A DNA stretch of 29,847 bases, taken from positions 1 through 29,847 of the forward strand of contig NZ_CAMLDP010000013.1 of the NCBI RefSeq assembly GCF_946478925.1, written 5' to 3'. The notes below the pieces were generated by a model that saw only the letters and a program-made list of their open reading frames with translations, searched no databases and was not told where the DNA came from. The number at the start of each line of letters is the position of its first letter. The first letter of the stretch is position 1. Made by a program: the position numbers and the translations under genes. Positions 15,470 through 23,453 of the stretch are shown piece by piece. The stretch comes from an uncultured Nitrososphaera sp. (GTDB lineage: Archaea > Thermoproteota > Nitrososphaeria > Nitrososphaerales > Nitrososphaeraceae).

Positions 15470-16084
15470 AACGCGGACCTTGCGGCCCTCAACCTTTAGG
15501 CGTCCTTCCGTAAACAGCCTGACTGCCTCCGGGTACGCCTGGTGCTCCTGCTCCAGTATCCTTGCGCTCAGCGTCTCTTCCGTGTCGCCTTCCGTCACCG
15601 GCACCGTCCTCTGCAGTATCACGGGGCCAGAATCGATTCCGGCGTCCACGAAATGCACGGTGCACCCCGACACCTTGACTCCGTAGTCGATTGCCTGTTT
15701 CTGCGCGTGCAGGCCGGGAAACGACGGGAGGAGCGCGGGGTGGATGTTCAGTATCCGCATTTCAAAGTGCATGATAAACTCAGAGCTGATTATGCGCATA
15801 AAGCCGGCCAGGCACACGAGGCCGTCCTCCGGCGTGACGCCTGCGTCTTCGAGGGCGGCGACCAGCTTTCTGTCATAGTCCCAGCCTTTCAGACCTTCTG
15901 CCGGGATCACCTTCGTGGGCACGCCGTATTTTTCTGACGCCGTCTTTAGCCCTGCGGCGTCGGGCTTGTTTGAAATTACGATTTTCGGCTTGGCGCCCGG
16001 TATCCTGCCTGCCTTTGCCGCGGCCAGGATTGCGTCCATGTTGCTCCCCCTGCCGGAGATGAGTATGCCGAGGTTGTTTGCCAA
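15464..16084 (-). CDS. purN: Phosphoribosylglycinamide formyltransferase (GAR transformylase)
   Basis: Transfers a formyl group from 10-formyltetrahydrofolate, or the archaeal folate analogue, to GAR in purine synthesis. The 206-residue product has the N-terminal GILISGRGSNMDAIL phosphate-binding loop and the catalytic triad N113/H115 in ILNIHPALLPSFPG and D151 in DAGIDSGPVI. The H-to-D spacing of 36 equals that of the E. coli enzyme. It starts at TTG 16084, and a TATA-like box at 16108-16117 (minus strand) places transcription a few bases before it. The 3' end overlaps the convergent MFS gene by 6 nt. Length is typical for PurN. Confidence 0.96.
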   Translation of the reverse strand: MANNLGILISGRGSNMDAILAAAKAGRIPGAKPKIVISNKPDAAGLKTASEKYGVPTKVIPAEGLKGWDYDRKLVAALEDAGVTPEDGLVCLAGFMRIISSEFIMHFEMRILNIHPALLPSFPGLHAQKQAIDYGVKVSGCTVHFVDAGIDSGPVILQRTVPVTEGDTEETLSARILEQEHQAYPEAVRLFTEGRLKVEGRKVRVL

Positions 16085-16107
16085 GCAGTTATCTGGCAGG
16101 ACAACCT

Positions 16108-16117
16108 ATTCTTAAAC
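16108..16117 (-). promoter_or_regulatory. TATA-like box of purN
   Basis: GTTTAAGAAT on the minus strand, centred about 29 nt before TTG 16084; predicts a leader of a few bases and supports the TTG start. Confidence 0.5.
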
Positions 16118-16162
16118 GTCTCTAGCGACTTTGTAAAAAAAAGTAGAGGGCGCTGTATGTTT

Positions 16163-17134
16163 TTATACCTTCAAGGCGTCGACTTCTCTTGTCGGTTTGC
16201 GCGAAAGCGGTGGCAACGACGATGATCCCGCCAACCTTTTGTCAATTTCCCGTATTATCCAGTCGTCATAGTATTGCAACTTGGTGACTATGAACGCGTC
16301 TGCCGTCTTGACCCCTTCAAAAGAGTCAATCTTGGCCAAGACCAAGTCTACTTTGACGGCGTTTTCGCCAAAGAGCACGAATATCAGCCGATCATCGGGA
16401 TCAATCACGCTGGGACGGTACAGGATGCTCTCCTGGAATTCCGAGTACATGCGCTCATAGACGCTGCGATAATGGGATTTTGCGACAAACATTATGATGC
16501 AAAACTGGACGTACCCTATCATGGCGGCCGGATCGCACTGGAGGGTGAAATCCAGTAATCGTTCCTCCTTCATCCTGTCAAGGCGCCTCGTCGCGGTTTT
16601 CTCTGAAATGCCGAGTTCTTTTGCAATCTCGGATATCTCTATCCTGGCGCCTGATTGCAGCAGGCACTTTATTATTCTCAGGTCCGTTTCGCTCGGCTCA
16701 ATGGATACGGGTACGTGAGTGACAGCTATGTTGCTCACGGTTGCAGGTCTCAGGCAGTCCTTGAGCGACTGGATGGCGCTGTGATTCCATGACTCGTCGT
16801 TGATGACAAGGCCGGCCCCGGAATTTCTCCCCATCTGGTGTATGTGGTAGGCAAGGTCTCCAAACTGCTTAAAGCGCTGGACGACGTCATCTTTGGTTAT
16901 CCCGTTGTTTGTCCTTGCCAGTATGTGGGCCGTCTTGCAGCCAAAAGCCGCAGGGTTGACCCGGACCACGAACTTTTCAATGACTCCGTTGCGCACCATG
17001 TTCTTGACCCTCGCCTTTACACTCTTTGACGTCAAGCCAATCTGCGAACCCATGCTGTTGTAGGAAGTCCTGCAATCCCTGCCCAGAATGGCGAGAATGT
17101 CGAGATCAGTCTTGTCAAGCGTCAGCCTTTCCAT
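16163..17134 (-). CDS. Double-module Lrp/AsnC-type transcriptional regulator
   Basis: The 323-residue protein has two tandem Lrp-like units. The first DNA-binding helix-turn-helix is at about residues 6-55 (TDLDILAILGRDCRTSYNSMGSQIGLTSKSVKARVKNM), followed by an effector-like region to about 145. The second helix-turn-helix is at about 148-195 (ETDLRIIKCLLQSGARIEISEIAKELGISEKTATRRLDRM), followed by a second sensor-like region. Single-unit Lrp proteins are about 150 residues, so this looks like a fused duplication in which both domains can bind DNA. The ligand is unknown. A perfect inverted repeat sits directly before its start codon, suggesting autoregulation. It is divergent from the AhpD-like gene, its likely target. 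Confidence 0.92.
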   Translation of the reverse strand: MERLTLDKTDLDILAILGRDCRTSYNSMGSQIGLTSKSVKARVKNMVRNGVIEKFVVRVNPAAFGCKTAHILARTNNGITKDDVVQRFKQFGDLAYHIHQMGRNSGAGLVINDESWNHSAIQSLKDCLRPATVSNIAVTHVPVSIEPSETDLRIIKCLLQSGARIEISEIAKELGISEKTATRRLDRMKEERLLDFTLQCDPAAMIGYVQFCIIMFVAKSHYRSVYERMYSEFQESILYRPSVIDPDDRLIFVLFGENAVKVDLVLAKIDSFEGVKTADAFIVTKLQYYDDWIIREIDKRLAGSSSLPPLSRKPTREVDALKV

Positions 17135-17135
17135 A

Positions 17136-17164
17136 TGATGTGTCTTTGCGCTTACTACACATCA
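17136..17164. promoter_or_regulatory. Operator-like inverted repeat at the Lrp start
   Basis: TGATGTGT (17136-17143) and ACACATCA (17157-17164) are perfect 8-bp inverted arms. Their centres are 21 bp apart, two turns of the helix, as expected for a dimeric helix-turn-helix regulator. The site begins one base before the Lrp ATG (17134) and brackets the expected Lrp transcription start near 17149. Confidence 0.55.
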
Positions 17165-17170
17165 AGATTG

Positions 17171-17178
17171 CTATAAAG
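17171..17178. promoter_or_regulatory. TATA-like element between the divergent Lrp and AhpD-like genes
   Basis: CTATAAAG reads as CTTTATAG on the minus strand. On the minus strand it lies about 37-44 nt before the Lrp ATG. On the plus strand a second candidate, GATAAATG (17212-17219), is better placed for the start at 17247. Confidence 0.4.
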
Positions 17179-17246
17179 ATGTCCGAAACTTGGAGTGCGG
17201 CTTCCCCTGAGGATAAATGCTGCAGTTCGTACAGTTCTTCTTGCAT

Positions 17247-17849
17247 ATGAAAGAAACACAAAGAAGACCGCAGCAACAAATAACGGCAGCATCTTCGTCT
17301 CCGTTCCTTTCTCCCATCGAAGAGCCACAGGACCCTATAATGAAGCAGGCTTATGAGGCGGCGTCCCGGCAATTTGGCAAGGTGCTTACACCTGTGAAGG
17401 TTTTCAACGCGCGGATGCCGCCTGAATTCGGGCAGTTCACCGCAAAAATTGGCGAGCTGTCTGAAAAGCTGACGCTGCCAATGGAAACTGCCTTTCTCGT
17501 CCAGCAGCACGTGTCGAACATGAACGTCTGCTCATTCTGCATGGACATCGGCCGCGCATTCACAATCAAAGCGTCGATGAATCAGGCCAAGTTCGACGCG
17601 CTGGAGCAATACCGCTCAAGCCCGCTCTTTACCGATGCAGAGCGCGCGGCGCTGGACTATGTGACGGAACTTACAAGGAACAAGACGGTCAACCCAGACA
17701 CCTTTGCACGCATGGCCGAGTATTATTCCGAACGCGAGATCTGCGAAATAGTCTGGCTTGTTGCAAGAGAACATTTCTACAACATGACCAACATCGGACT
17801 GAACATCCATTCGGACATGCTCTGCGACATCAGCAAAAAGAAAAAGTAG
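17247..17849 (+). CDS. AhpD-like / carboxymuconolactone decarboxylase-family protein
   Basis: From ATG 17247 the product is 200 residues, mostly helical. It has the family's redox motif as CSFC within NVCSFCMDIGRAF, the core of the AhpD-like fold (helix, C-x-x-C, helix), and then the TDAERAALDYVTELTRN helix. An ATG at 17217 would add ten residues (MLQFVQFFLH) that look unlike the family. AhpD proteins reduce peroxiredoxin partners or act as carboxymuconolactone decarboxylases; the C-x-x-C favours a thiol-redox role. Several histidines follow (EHFYNM, NIHSDM). It is divergent from the Lrp gene and probably under its control. It is followed by a T-run and a hairpin. Confidence 0.85.
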   Translation: MKETQRRPQQQITAASSSPFLSPIEEPQDPIMKQAYEAASRQFGKVLTPVKVFNARMPPEFGQFTAKIGELSEKLTLPMETAFLVQQHVSNMNVCSFCMDIGRAFTIKASMNQAKFDALEQYRSSPLFTDAERAALDYVTELTRNKTVNPDTFARMAEYYSEREICEIVWLVAREHFYNMTNIGLNIHSDMLCDISKKKK

Positions 17850-17902
17850 GATTGCCAGTTGACGAATACCGTGCCAAACCCGGGAAACCAGCGCGCCGTG
17901 AC

Positions 17903-17951
17903 TTTTTTTTGATATGGCCAGCAAACTCGTTAACGCTGGCCGGCTTTTTTT
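17903..17951 (+). terminator. Poly-T and hairpin terminator region after the AhpD-like gene
   Basis: A run of eight T (17903-17910) is followed by the inverted repeat GGCCAGC (17916-17922) / GCTGGCC (17935-17941) with a 12-nt loop, then another seven T (17945-17951). T-runs are the archaeal termination signal, so this is a strong double stop between the AhpD-like and MBL genes. Confidence 0.6.
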
Positions 17952-17981
17952 ACTGGAGCCGTCTCTCTCTCTGGCTAAATG

Positions 17982-17989
17982 TTAAAATA
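17982..17989 (+). promoter_or_regulatory. TATA-like box of the MBL-fold gene
   Basis: TTAAAATA about 30-37 nt before ATG 18019; predicts a leader of about 8 nt. Confidence 0.45.
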
Positions 17990-18018
17990 GCAATTTACTC
18001 TAGGCATGACAGCTCGGG

Positions 18019-19062
18019 ATGCCGTCGTCAGTATTTCATGAAAAATCAGGGATAGCTGTGCGCCAAAAGGACGGCACTACGATAGCGCTTGACCCGTCGC
18101 GCTCTTCAGACTGCGACTATGCATTTGTCTCCCACGCCCACATCGACCACATGCACAGAAAGGGCAAGGGCAGCAAGTCCCGCCTCATAGTATCAAAAGA
18201 AACATCTCTTCTTGCAGAGGCGAGAGGCTACAACATCGAGGGAGAGGAGGAGCGCGACGGCTTTACGCTCGTCGACACGGGCCACATCCTCGGCTCGCGG
18301 GGGCTCTTGATAGGCGACAACGACGTCTATTACACGGGCGACCTTTCAATCCGCGAGCGTGCGTTCATGAAGCCGGCAAAGATGCCGCACGCAAGCACGC
18401 TGATAATCGAGTCGACGTTTGGCCGGCCCGGCTACAAATTCCCTGCAGTACAAGACGTCACCCACCGGACAAACAAGGTAATCTCTGAAATGTACGACAT
18501 GGGAATCCCGGTCATCCTGATGGGCTACGCGCTAGGAAAGGCGCAGCTCTTGACGAAATTGTTTGGCCACTGGGACCCAGTATACGTCCACGACTCGGTT
18601 GCCAAGATGAACTCTGTGTACCTTGACCTTGGAATCGACCTGAAAAACGCAATGTCGCACACCGAGGCAGAAGAGCGCGGCCTTTTGTCAAAGAACAAGC
18701 CGTGGATAATGGTCGCCCCGCTAATGTCCGGCAGGAGCGCCTTTGTGCAGGAGATGAAGCGCAAGTACGGCGCAGTCACTGTCGGTTTTTCCGGGTGGGC
18801 CCTTGACGCCGGCTACCGCTACAGGATGGGCCTTGACTATGCGTTTCCCATGAGCGACCACTGCGACTATTTCGAGCTTGTAGAGGCAGTCAAGGCGTGC
18901 GCCCCTGACAAGGTCTACACCTTCCACGGCTTTGCGGAAGAGTTTGCAGAATCCTTGAAAAAGATGGGCTTTGACGCGGAATCCGTGGAAAATAAAAAGA
19001 AGGAAGAAGAAGGAAAGAAAACGAAAAGAGGAGCGACAGTATCGCTCGACTCTTTTTCTTGA
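18019..19062 (+). CDS. Metallo-beta-lactamase-fold RNase/exonuclease-like protein
   Basis: The 347-residue product has the first MBL metal motif SHAHIDHMH, then DTGHILGSRGLLIG, DVYYTGDLS with the GD motif, and a beta-CASP-like insert (VILMGYALGKAQLLTKLFG). The C-terminal metal region is MSDHCDYFELVEAV, followed by KVYTFHGFAEEFAESLK. This pattern is that of mRNA-3'-processing/CPSF-like exonucleases, which use two zinc ions to cut RNA or DNA. The exact substrate is unknown. The last 30 residues are highly charged (KKKEEEGKKTKRG). The stop is directly adjacent to the convergent LLM gene stop, with no bases between. Confidence 0.9.
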   Translation: MPSSVFHEKSGIAVRQKDGTTIALDPSRSSDCDYAFVSHAHIDHMHRKGKGSKSRLIVSKETSLLAEARGYNIEGEEERDGFTLVDTGHILGSRGLLIGDNDVYYTGDLSIRERAFMKPAKMPHASTLIIESTFGRPGYKFPAVQDVTHRTNKVISEMYDMGIPVILMGYALGKAQLLTKLFGHWDPVYVHDSVAKMNSVYLDLGIDLKNAMSHTEAEERGLLSKNKPWIMVAPLMSGRSAFVQEMKRKYGAVTVGFSGWALDAGYRYRMGLDYAFPMSDHCDYFELVEAVKACAPDKVYTFHGFAEEFAESLKKMGFDAESVENKKKEEEGKKTKRGATVSLDSFS

Positions 19063-20145
19063 TTACTTTTTCTGCTGGTCGCGGAAGTAGGGGATGACCT
19101 TCTTGCCGAACATCTCGATGTTCTTGAAGTAGCCGTCTCCCCAGAACCGGATGATAAAGTGGTTCGTGCCTGCCTTGATAAAGCGCTCCAGCATCTCTAT
19201 CACGTCGTCAGGAGAGCCGACGCCTATGGCGGTGCGGGCGACGCTGTCTGGGATCTGCAACGCTGCCTTCTTCATCGCTTCCATCAGTTCAGGCTTGTCC
19301 ATCGTGTATTCCGTGAAATACTTGCGGAAGTCAAACTCGGACGACTGGGGGATGTTGTGCACCTTTAGCAGTTCCGGCTTGTAGAGGCTGACCTTCACCG
19401 CGTTCTTCATCTTGTTCCACGCTTCTTCTCCATCTTCAGAGAAGTAAATGTCGACATCGTTTGCAAACTGGAAGCCAGAGAGGTCGCGGTCGAGCCTCTT
19501 TGCGTGCTCCTTGATGATGTTTGCATGAGCCTTGAACAGTTCCGGAGTGTAGCCAATCGGTATCCAGCCGTCGCCGTACGTGGCGCACAGCTCCAAAGTC
19601 TTTGGCGCGCCTGCCGCAATGTATACTGGGGGCCTGGGCTTTCTGACGCTTGCCGCCTGCAGGCAGGCGTTTACGAGCTTGTAGTACTGGCCCTCGTAGT
19701 TGACGCGGTTGTCCGGGTCGGACTCGAAGAGCTTCTCGATGACCTCAAGCTGCTCCTTGAACTTTGTCACGGGCTTGGAAAACTCGATTCCAAAGTCGAC
19801 GACGTTCTGGGCCTCGCCGGCGCCGATTCCGAGCACGCCCCTGCCGTTGGTTATCCTGTCAAGCGTGATGGTGGACAATGCTATCGCGGACGGGTGCCTG
19901 CGTATCGCATCCGTGACGCACGTCCCAAGCTCCACGTTTTTCGTGACTGCGCCGATTGCCGCAAGCATGAGCCACGCGTCGTTCACCACCGCATTCTTCC
20001 ACTGCGGGACGTTCGAGTGGTCCATAGCCCACACCGAGTCATAGTCCAACCTGTCTGCCATCTGTGCCGCCGTGAGGATCTGGGTCTCGTCAAGGCCAAG
20101 CCTTGCAACGTTGAGACCCTGAGTAAAACCAAACTTGATTCTCAA
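19063..20145 (-). CDS. LLM-class flavin/F420-dependent oxidoreductase
   Basis: The 360-residue protein has the luciferase-like monooxygenase TIM-barrel signature: FGFTQGLNVARLGL at the start, DSVWAMDHSNVPQWK, LGTCVTDAIRRHPSAIALSTITLDRITNGRGVLGIGAGEAQN, and PPVYIAAGAPKTLELCATYGDGWIP. Members use F420 or FMN; those from this group of archaea resemble methylenetetrahydromethanopterin reductase (Mer) and F420-dependent dehydrogenases. Sequence alone does not fix the substrate. The start is TTG 20145. A TATA-like box at 20216-20227 (minus strand) implies a leader of about 50 nt, longer than for most genes here. Confidence 0.9.
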   Translation of the reverse strand: MRIKFGFTQGLNVARLGLDETQILTAAQMADRLDYDSVWAMDHSNVPQWKNAVVNDAWLMLAAIGAVTKNVELGTCVTDAIRRHPSAIALSTITLDRITNGRGVLGIGAGEAQNVVDFGIEFSKPVTKFKEQLEVIEKLFESDPDNRVNYEGQYYKLVNACLQAASVRKPRPPVYIAAGAPKTLELCATYGDGWIPIGYTPELFKAHANIIKEHAKRLDRDLSGFQFANDVDIYFSEDGEEAWNKMKNAVKVSLYKPELLKVHNIPQSSEFDFRKYFTEYTMDKPELMEAMKKAALQIPDSVARTAIGVGSPDDVIEMLERFIKAGTNHFIIRFWGDGYFKNIEMFGKKVIPYFRDQQKK

Positions 20146-20215
20146 TTAGCAAGAGCCTCCGATGGGCTCCTCGCCTCAATCCCAGAAACCATTTGACATA
20201 CAAATCAAACCGGGG

Positions 20216-20227
20216 GCTTATTTAAGT
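20216..20227 (-). promoter_or_regulatory. TATA-like box of the LLM oxidoreductase gene
   Basis: ACTTAAATAAGC on the minus strand; transcription expected near 20195, leaving about 50 nt of leader. The remaining intergenic stretch to 20398 shows no other gene I can support. Confidence 0.45.
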
Positions 20228-20398
20228 ATTTGAAGGCGCGATGCGAATTTTTCAAAATCAAGCATGATTTTCGATATTCTACAAACGTTTCCTCTGATTA
20301 TTTGCCTTTTCAATTTGTCAACATAATATGTGCAGTGTGTCAATACCGCTTGAACTGCGGCGTCAAAACGCTATCCTGCGATTGCACAACAGGACATG

Positions 20399-20620
20399 AT
20401 GGCAAGCGAAGCCGACGACGAGAACTTTATCAAAGTCGTGGACGACCTCGTGGTCAGCGCCGAGGGAGACCCCGAGCTTGCCGAGGGCCTGAAATGGATA
20501 GACATGCAGTCGAGGAAGAACGGCGTCACGTTCTACGAGATGGCTCTGCTCATCCTGAAAAAGCACATGGCAGAGCGCAGGGCAAAAGAGTGGATGAAGG
20601 CAAGGTCGGAAGCCAGTTAG
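20399..20620 (+). CDS. Small helical protein of unknown function
   Basis: A 73-residue protein from ATG 20399 (an ATG at 20396 is equally possible). It is acidic at the N-terminus (SEADDENFIKVVDDLV) and basic and helical at the C-terminus (LILKKHMAERRAKEWMKARSEAS). It has no cysteine and no membrane segment. I recognise no family. Its codon use matches neighbouring genes and its stop abuts the convergent citrate synthase stop without any gap, which supports a real gene. A weak TATA-like CATAATATG at 20323-20331 lies about 70 nt upstream. Confidence 0.75.
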   Translation: MASEADDENFIKVVDDLVVSAEGDPELAEGLKWIDMQSRKNGVTFYEMALLILKKHMAERRAKEWMKARSEAS

Positions 20621-21805
20621 CTAGGCGACCTGCTGCTCTTGCTTGCGCTCGGAAAGCGGGACGTACTCGCAGCCCATGGGGCCGCAGTACCTGCCGATAT
20701 AGACTGCTTTTGGCCTGTAAAGAGCCGGTTTTGGCGCCGCCTCTGCAAACTTTTCCTCGATGATGTGCGCTGCCCAGCCTGATATCCTGGATATCGCAAA
20801 TATCGGCGTGTTGAGGTCCATCGGGATTCCCATGCTGTAGTATATCGAGGCGCTGTAGAGGTCGACGTTTGGGTATATCGCCTGGCCCTTGTGCTCCAGC
20901 ATCCATTTCTTTGTCGCCTTCTCTGCGCGCTCGGTTATCTCGAACCACTTGTTGTTCTTTTCCTTGGATATCTCCTTTGAGAGCCTCGACAAAATGTCCG
21001 CGCGGGGGTCGGTAGTGCGGTACACTGCGTGGCCCATGCCCATTATCCTGCCGCCGGACGAGAGGCGGTTTGCGACCCATTTTTCCACGTTTGCCGGGTC
21101 GCCTATCTCCATGAGCATCTTCATGACCTGCACGTTTGCGCCGCCGTGCAGTTCGCCGGACAGCGCGCCCACCGCGCCGCTTACCGCCGCGTACATGCTG
21201 GCCCGAGTCGACGATATCTCGCGCGCCGCAAAAGTAGAGGCGTTAAAGCTGTGCTCTGCGTGCAGGATAAAGCAGATGTCCATCACCTTGGCCTCCTGGG
21301 GCGACGGCTCGACTCCCCTCAGCATGTAGAGGAAATTGGCAGCGTGGGAGCCTTCTTCCATCGGGTCGACCACATGCTGGCCTGTCCTGACGCGGTTCCA
21401 CGCGGCGACGATAGAGGGAATTTTTGCAATGAGCGTAATCGCGCGCCTCGTGTGCGCCTCTTTTGAAAAGTCGTCAATATTGAGGTCGTATTCCGCAAGC
21501 TCTGCGACGCACGATTGCAGGACGTCCATAGGCTGCGCCCTCTTGGGCCTGTTCTTCATGTTTTTTATCATGGGCTCGGGGATTCCGCGCGCCTCGCGCA
21601 GCCTGCGGCCAAAGTCTGCAAGCTGCTCTGGATTTGGAAGCTCGCCAAAAAGCAGGAGGTAAGAGGTCTCTTCAAAAGTAGAATGGTTTACGAGGTCGAG
21701 TATGTCAAATCCGCGGTAGATGAGCTTCCCGTTCTCGCCGTCGATGGAACAGATCTTGGTGTCGGCGACCTCGATGTTGCGCAGGCCGATGTTTCGTGCG
21801 TCCAA
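20621..21805 (-). CDS. gltA: Citrate synthase
   Basis: Condenses oxaloacetate with acetyl-CoA to form citrate. The 394-residue product keeps the catalytic triad: H220 in SGELHGGANV, H259 in MGMGHAVYRT and D315 in PNVDLYSASIYYSMGIP. Other conserved sites are LHAEHSFNASTFAARE and the C-terminal GRYCGPMGCEYVPLSER. Length fits the short archaeal/Gram-positive type, with no N-terminal extension; a 2-methylcitrate synthase cannot be excluded. It starts at TTG 21805, about 30 nt after a TATA-like box (21831-21840). In ammonia-oxidising archaea it feeds the oxidative branch that makes 2-oxoglutarate for nitrogen assimilation. Confidence 0.96.
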   Translation of the reverse strand: MDARNIGLRNIEVADTKICSIDGENGKLIYRGFDILDLVNHSTFEETSYLLLFGELPNPEQLADFGRRLREARGIPEPMIKNMKNRPKRAQPMDVLQSCVAELAEYDLNIDDFSKEAHTRRAITLIAKIPSIVAAWNRVRTGQHVVDPMEEGSHAANFLYMLRGVEPSPQEAKVMDICFILHAEHSFNASTFAAREISSTRASMYAAVSGAVGALSGELHGGANVQVMKMLMEIGDPANVEKWVANRLSSGGRIMGMGHAVYRTTDPRADILSRLSKEISKEKNNKWFEITERAEKATKKWMLEHKGQAIYPNVDLYSASIYYSMGIPMDLNTPIFAISRISGWAAHIIEEKFAEAAPKPALYRPKAVYIGRYCGPMGCEYVPLSERKQEQQVA

Positions 21806-21830
21806 TATGGAAGAGCTCTCGCAACTTTTC

Positions 21831-21840
21831 TATATTAAAC
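21831..21840 (-). promoter_or_regulatory. TATA-like box of citrate synthase
   Basis: GTTTAATATA on the minus strand, centred about 31 nt before TTG 21805; supports the TTG start with a short leader. Confidence 0.5.
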
Positions 21841-21941
21841 TTAGGGTTTCCCAATCTCTTTAGTAAACATGCGGCCTGATAACGATTATTATTATACTGC
21901 TGCAGCGTATCCTGAAATATCTCTCTGGGTAGGATCGTAAA

Positions 21942-23144
21942 TTGAAAAGTGCATCCTATTATTCTGGTGCGCTGTATTATGCGGCCGCTGCAGCCACTGC
22001 ACTAGCCGGCATACTGCACCTCACGCTTGGCCCGAGCAGCCTTGGGTTCAACGCCGGCACCGGCATATTGTTCATCGTGGGAGGGATCGCGCAGGTGTTT
22101 TGGATAATACCTGTGGTAAGAAGGTGGGGTAGGCCGTGGTACTATGTTGGCATCGCCGGGACGCTGGTATTCATTGCAATCTGGGTCGTAACCCGAATGC
22201 CTGCAAATCCAATAACCGGAAGAGGCGGCCCTGTCAACTCGGTTGCAATAGCTATCGAAGCTGCCCAGGCGGCCTTTATTGGGCTCTTGGCTGCAATCCT
22301 TGTGTACGAAAGCAGCAAGCCGGTCAAGGCCGCAACTGAAAAGAAGAAAAGCAATAGGCAAGTCCTGGCCCTAGTCGGGATTGTTGCGGCAATAGTGCTG
22401 GCCGGCTCGTTCGTGCCCATGTCCATGGGCCGTCCAGCGGGGCCGGCTCCCGGCAAGCCGGGCGTCTCTCAATCCGCCGCTATTCAGACGTGCACCCTCA
22501 CCCCTTCGCTGATCGAGGTCGAAGACACGCCGCAGCAGATAGAGGGCCCGTACTTTGTAGACGAAAAGCTGGAACGCTCTGACATCAGGCCAGACCCGTC
22601 TGACGGTTCGGCCCAGCAGGGAGTCCCTCTGCGCCTTGCCATCAACGTCTACGATATTGACGGCGGTGGATCCTGCGTTCCCTTGCGCAACGCGCAGGTG
22701 GACATTTGGCAGACAAACGCCCTTGGCCTTTATTCCGACATTTCAGGCATCGGCACAGGAGGGAAAAAGTTCCTGCGGGGATACCAGCTTACTGACAACA
22801 ACGGCACGGCCACGTTCACCACGGTGTATCCCGGCTGGTACGAGGGCAGGGCCCTGCATATACACGTCAAGGTCCGCACCTTTGAAGGGGCAGAAAAGAC
22901 CTTCGAGTGGACGTCGCAGTTCTACCTTGACGATTCTGTTTCAGACAAGGTAGAGTCGCAGCCGCCGTACAGCAGCCACGGGCCCCGCCCGCTCAAAAAC
23001 GCACAGGATTCTATCTACGCCGGGCCTTCCACCGACGGCATGCTGCAAAGCAACGCGGGGTCTCGCCTGATGCTGAACCTGACAAAAGACGGGCAGGGCT
23101 ACCTGGGGACATTCAATATAGGCGTGGAAGCAAACCGGCGATAA
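21942..23144 (+). CDS. Membrane-tethered intradiol ring-cleavage dioxygenase-like protein
   Basis: The 400-residue protein starts at TTG 21942. Residues about 8-160 hold five hydrophobic segments (e.g. AAAAATALAGILHLTLG, GILFIVGGIAQVFWIIPVV, GTLVFIAIWVV, AAFIGLLAAILVY, VLALVGIVAAIVLAG). The rest is an intradiol dioxygenase domain with IEGPYFVDE, the start motif of such enzymes, then VDIWQTNALGLYSD and FTTVYPGWYEGRALHIHVK. All four non-haem Fe(III) ligands of the family are visible: Y264, Y300, H306 and H308. With five segments the domain would lie on the side opposite the N-terminus, probably outside the cell. Its aromatic substrate is unknown; intradiol enzymes normally cleave catechols in the cytoplasm. 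No other aromatic-degradation genes are near. Confidence 0.9.
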   Translation: MKSASYYSGALYYAAAAATALAGILHLTLGPSSLGFNAGTGILFIVGGIAQVFWIIPVVRRWGRPWYYVGIAGTLVFIAIWVVTRMPANPITGRGGPVNSVAIAIEAAQAAFIGLLAAILVYESSKPVKAATEKKKSNRQVLALVGIVAAIVLAGSFVPMSMGRPAGPAPGKPGVSQSAAIQTCTLTPSLIEVEDTPQQIEGPYFVDEKLERSDIRPDPSDGSAQQGVPLRLAINVYDIDGGGSCVPLRNAQVDIWQTNALGLYSDISGIGTGGKKFLRGYQLTDNNGTATFTTVYPGWYEGRALHIHVKVRTFEGAEKTFEWTSQFYLDDSVSDKVESQPPYSSHGPRPLKNAQDSIYAGPSTDGMLQSNAGSRLMLNLTKDGQGYLGTFNIGVEANRR

Positions 23145-23159
23145 CCGCACAAAAAAAGT

Positions 23160-23414
23160 TTAGAGGGGCGTCATCGTGTCGATGAGCCTTGCGTTTGTTA
23201 TCTGGCCGTCGTCTTGGTTTATCAGGAGGTCGACCGTGTACTGCTTGCCTTTTGACAGGAAAGTCACGTTTGCGTCCCAGCCCTCCTGTTTATGCTCGTT
23301 TGGGAACGGCAATAGCACCCTTATCTTCAGGTCCTTGACATCCGGCCCATAGAGGGCCTCGATGGCACGGCTGGCTGCTTTTTCGACGTCTTTTTGGTTC
23401 CTTACAGGAGTCAT
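23160..23414 (-). CDS. Small soluble protein of unknown function
   Basis: An 84-residue protein: an N-terminal helix (NQKDVEKAASRAIEALYG), then strands KDLKIRVLLPFP and DANVTFLSKGKQYTVDLLINQDDGQITNARLID. The pattern of a helix then antiparallel strands with D-x-x-x-G-x-I resembles PepSY-like or dodecin-size modules, but I would not assign a family. No cysteines or membrane segment. Its own TATA-like box (23433-23450, minus strand) is about 25 nt before the ATG, so it is transcribed separately from ureC although 54 nt downstream and on the same strand. Confidence 0.8.
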   Translation of the reverse strand: MTPVRNQKDVEKAASRAIEALYGPDVKDLKIRVLLPFPNEHKQEGWDANVTFLSKGKQYTVDLLINQDDGQITNARLIDTMTPL

Positions 23415-23432
23415 GGCTTTTTTATCTACTTA

Positions 23433-23450
23433 CTAAATATATAAATATTT
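23433..23450 (-). promoter_or_regulatory. AT-rich TATA region of the 84-residue gene
   Basis: An AAATATTTATATATTTAG stretch on the minus strand, ending 18 nt before ATG 23414; predicts leaderless transcription. Confidence 0.5.
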
Positions 23451-23453
23451 ACA

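Noticed and set aside
20230..20763. Cysteine-rich open frame with C-x-x-C, C and C-x-C in the stretch before 20399
   Set aside because: After these residues it runs through the 73-residue gene and the antisense of citrate synthase in the wrong frame, with an arginine-rich, protein-unlike sequence. No supporting start or ribosome site.
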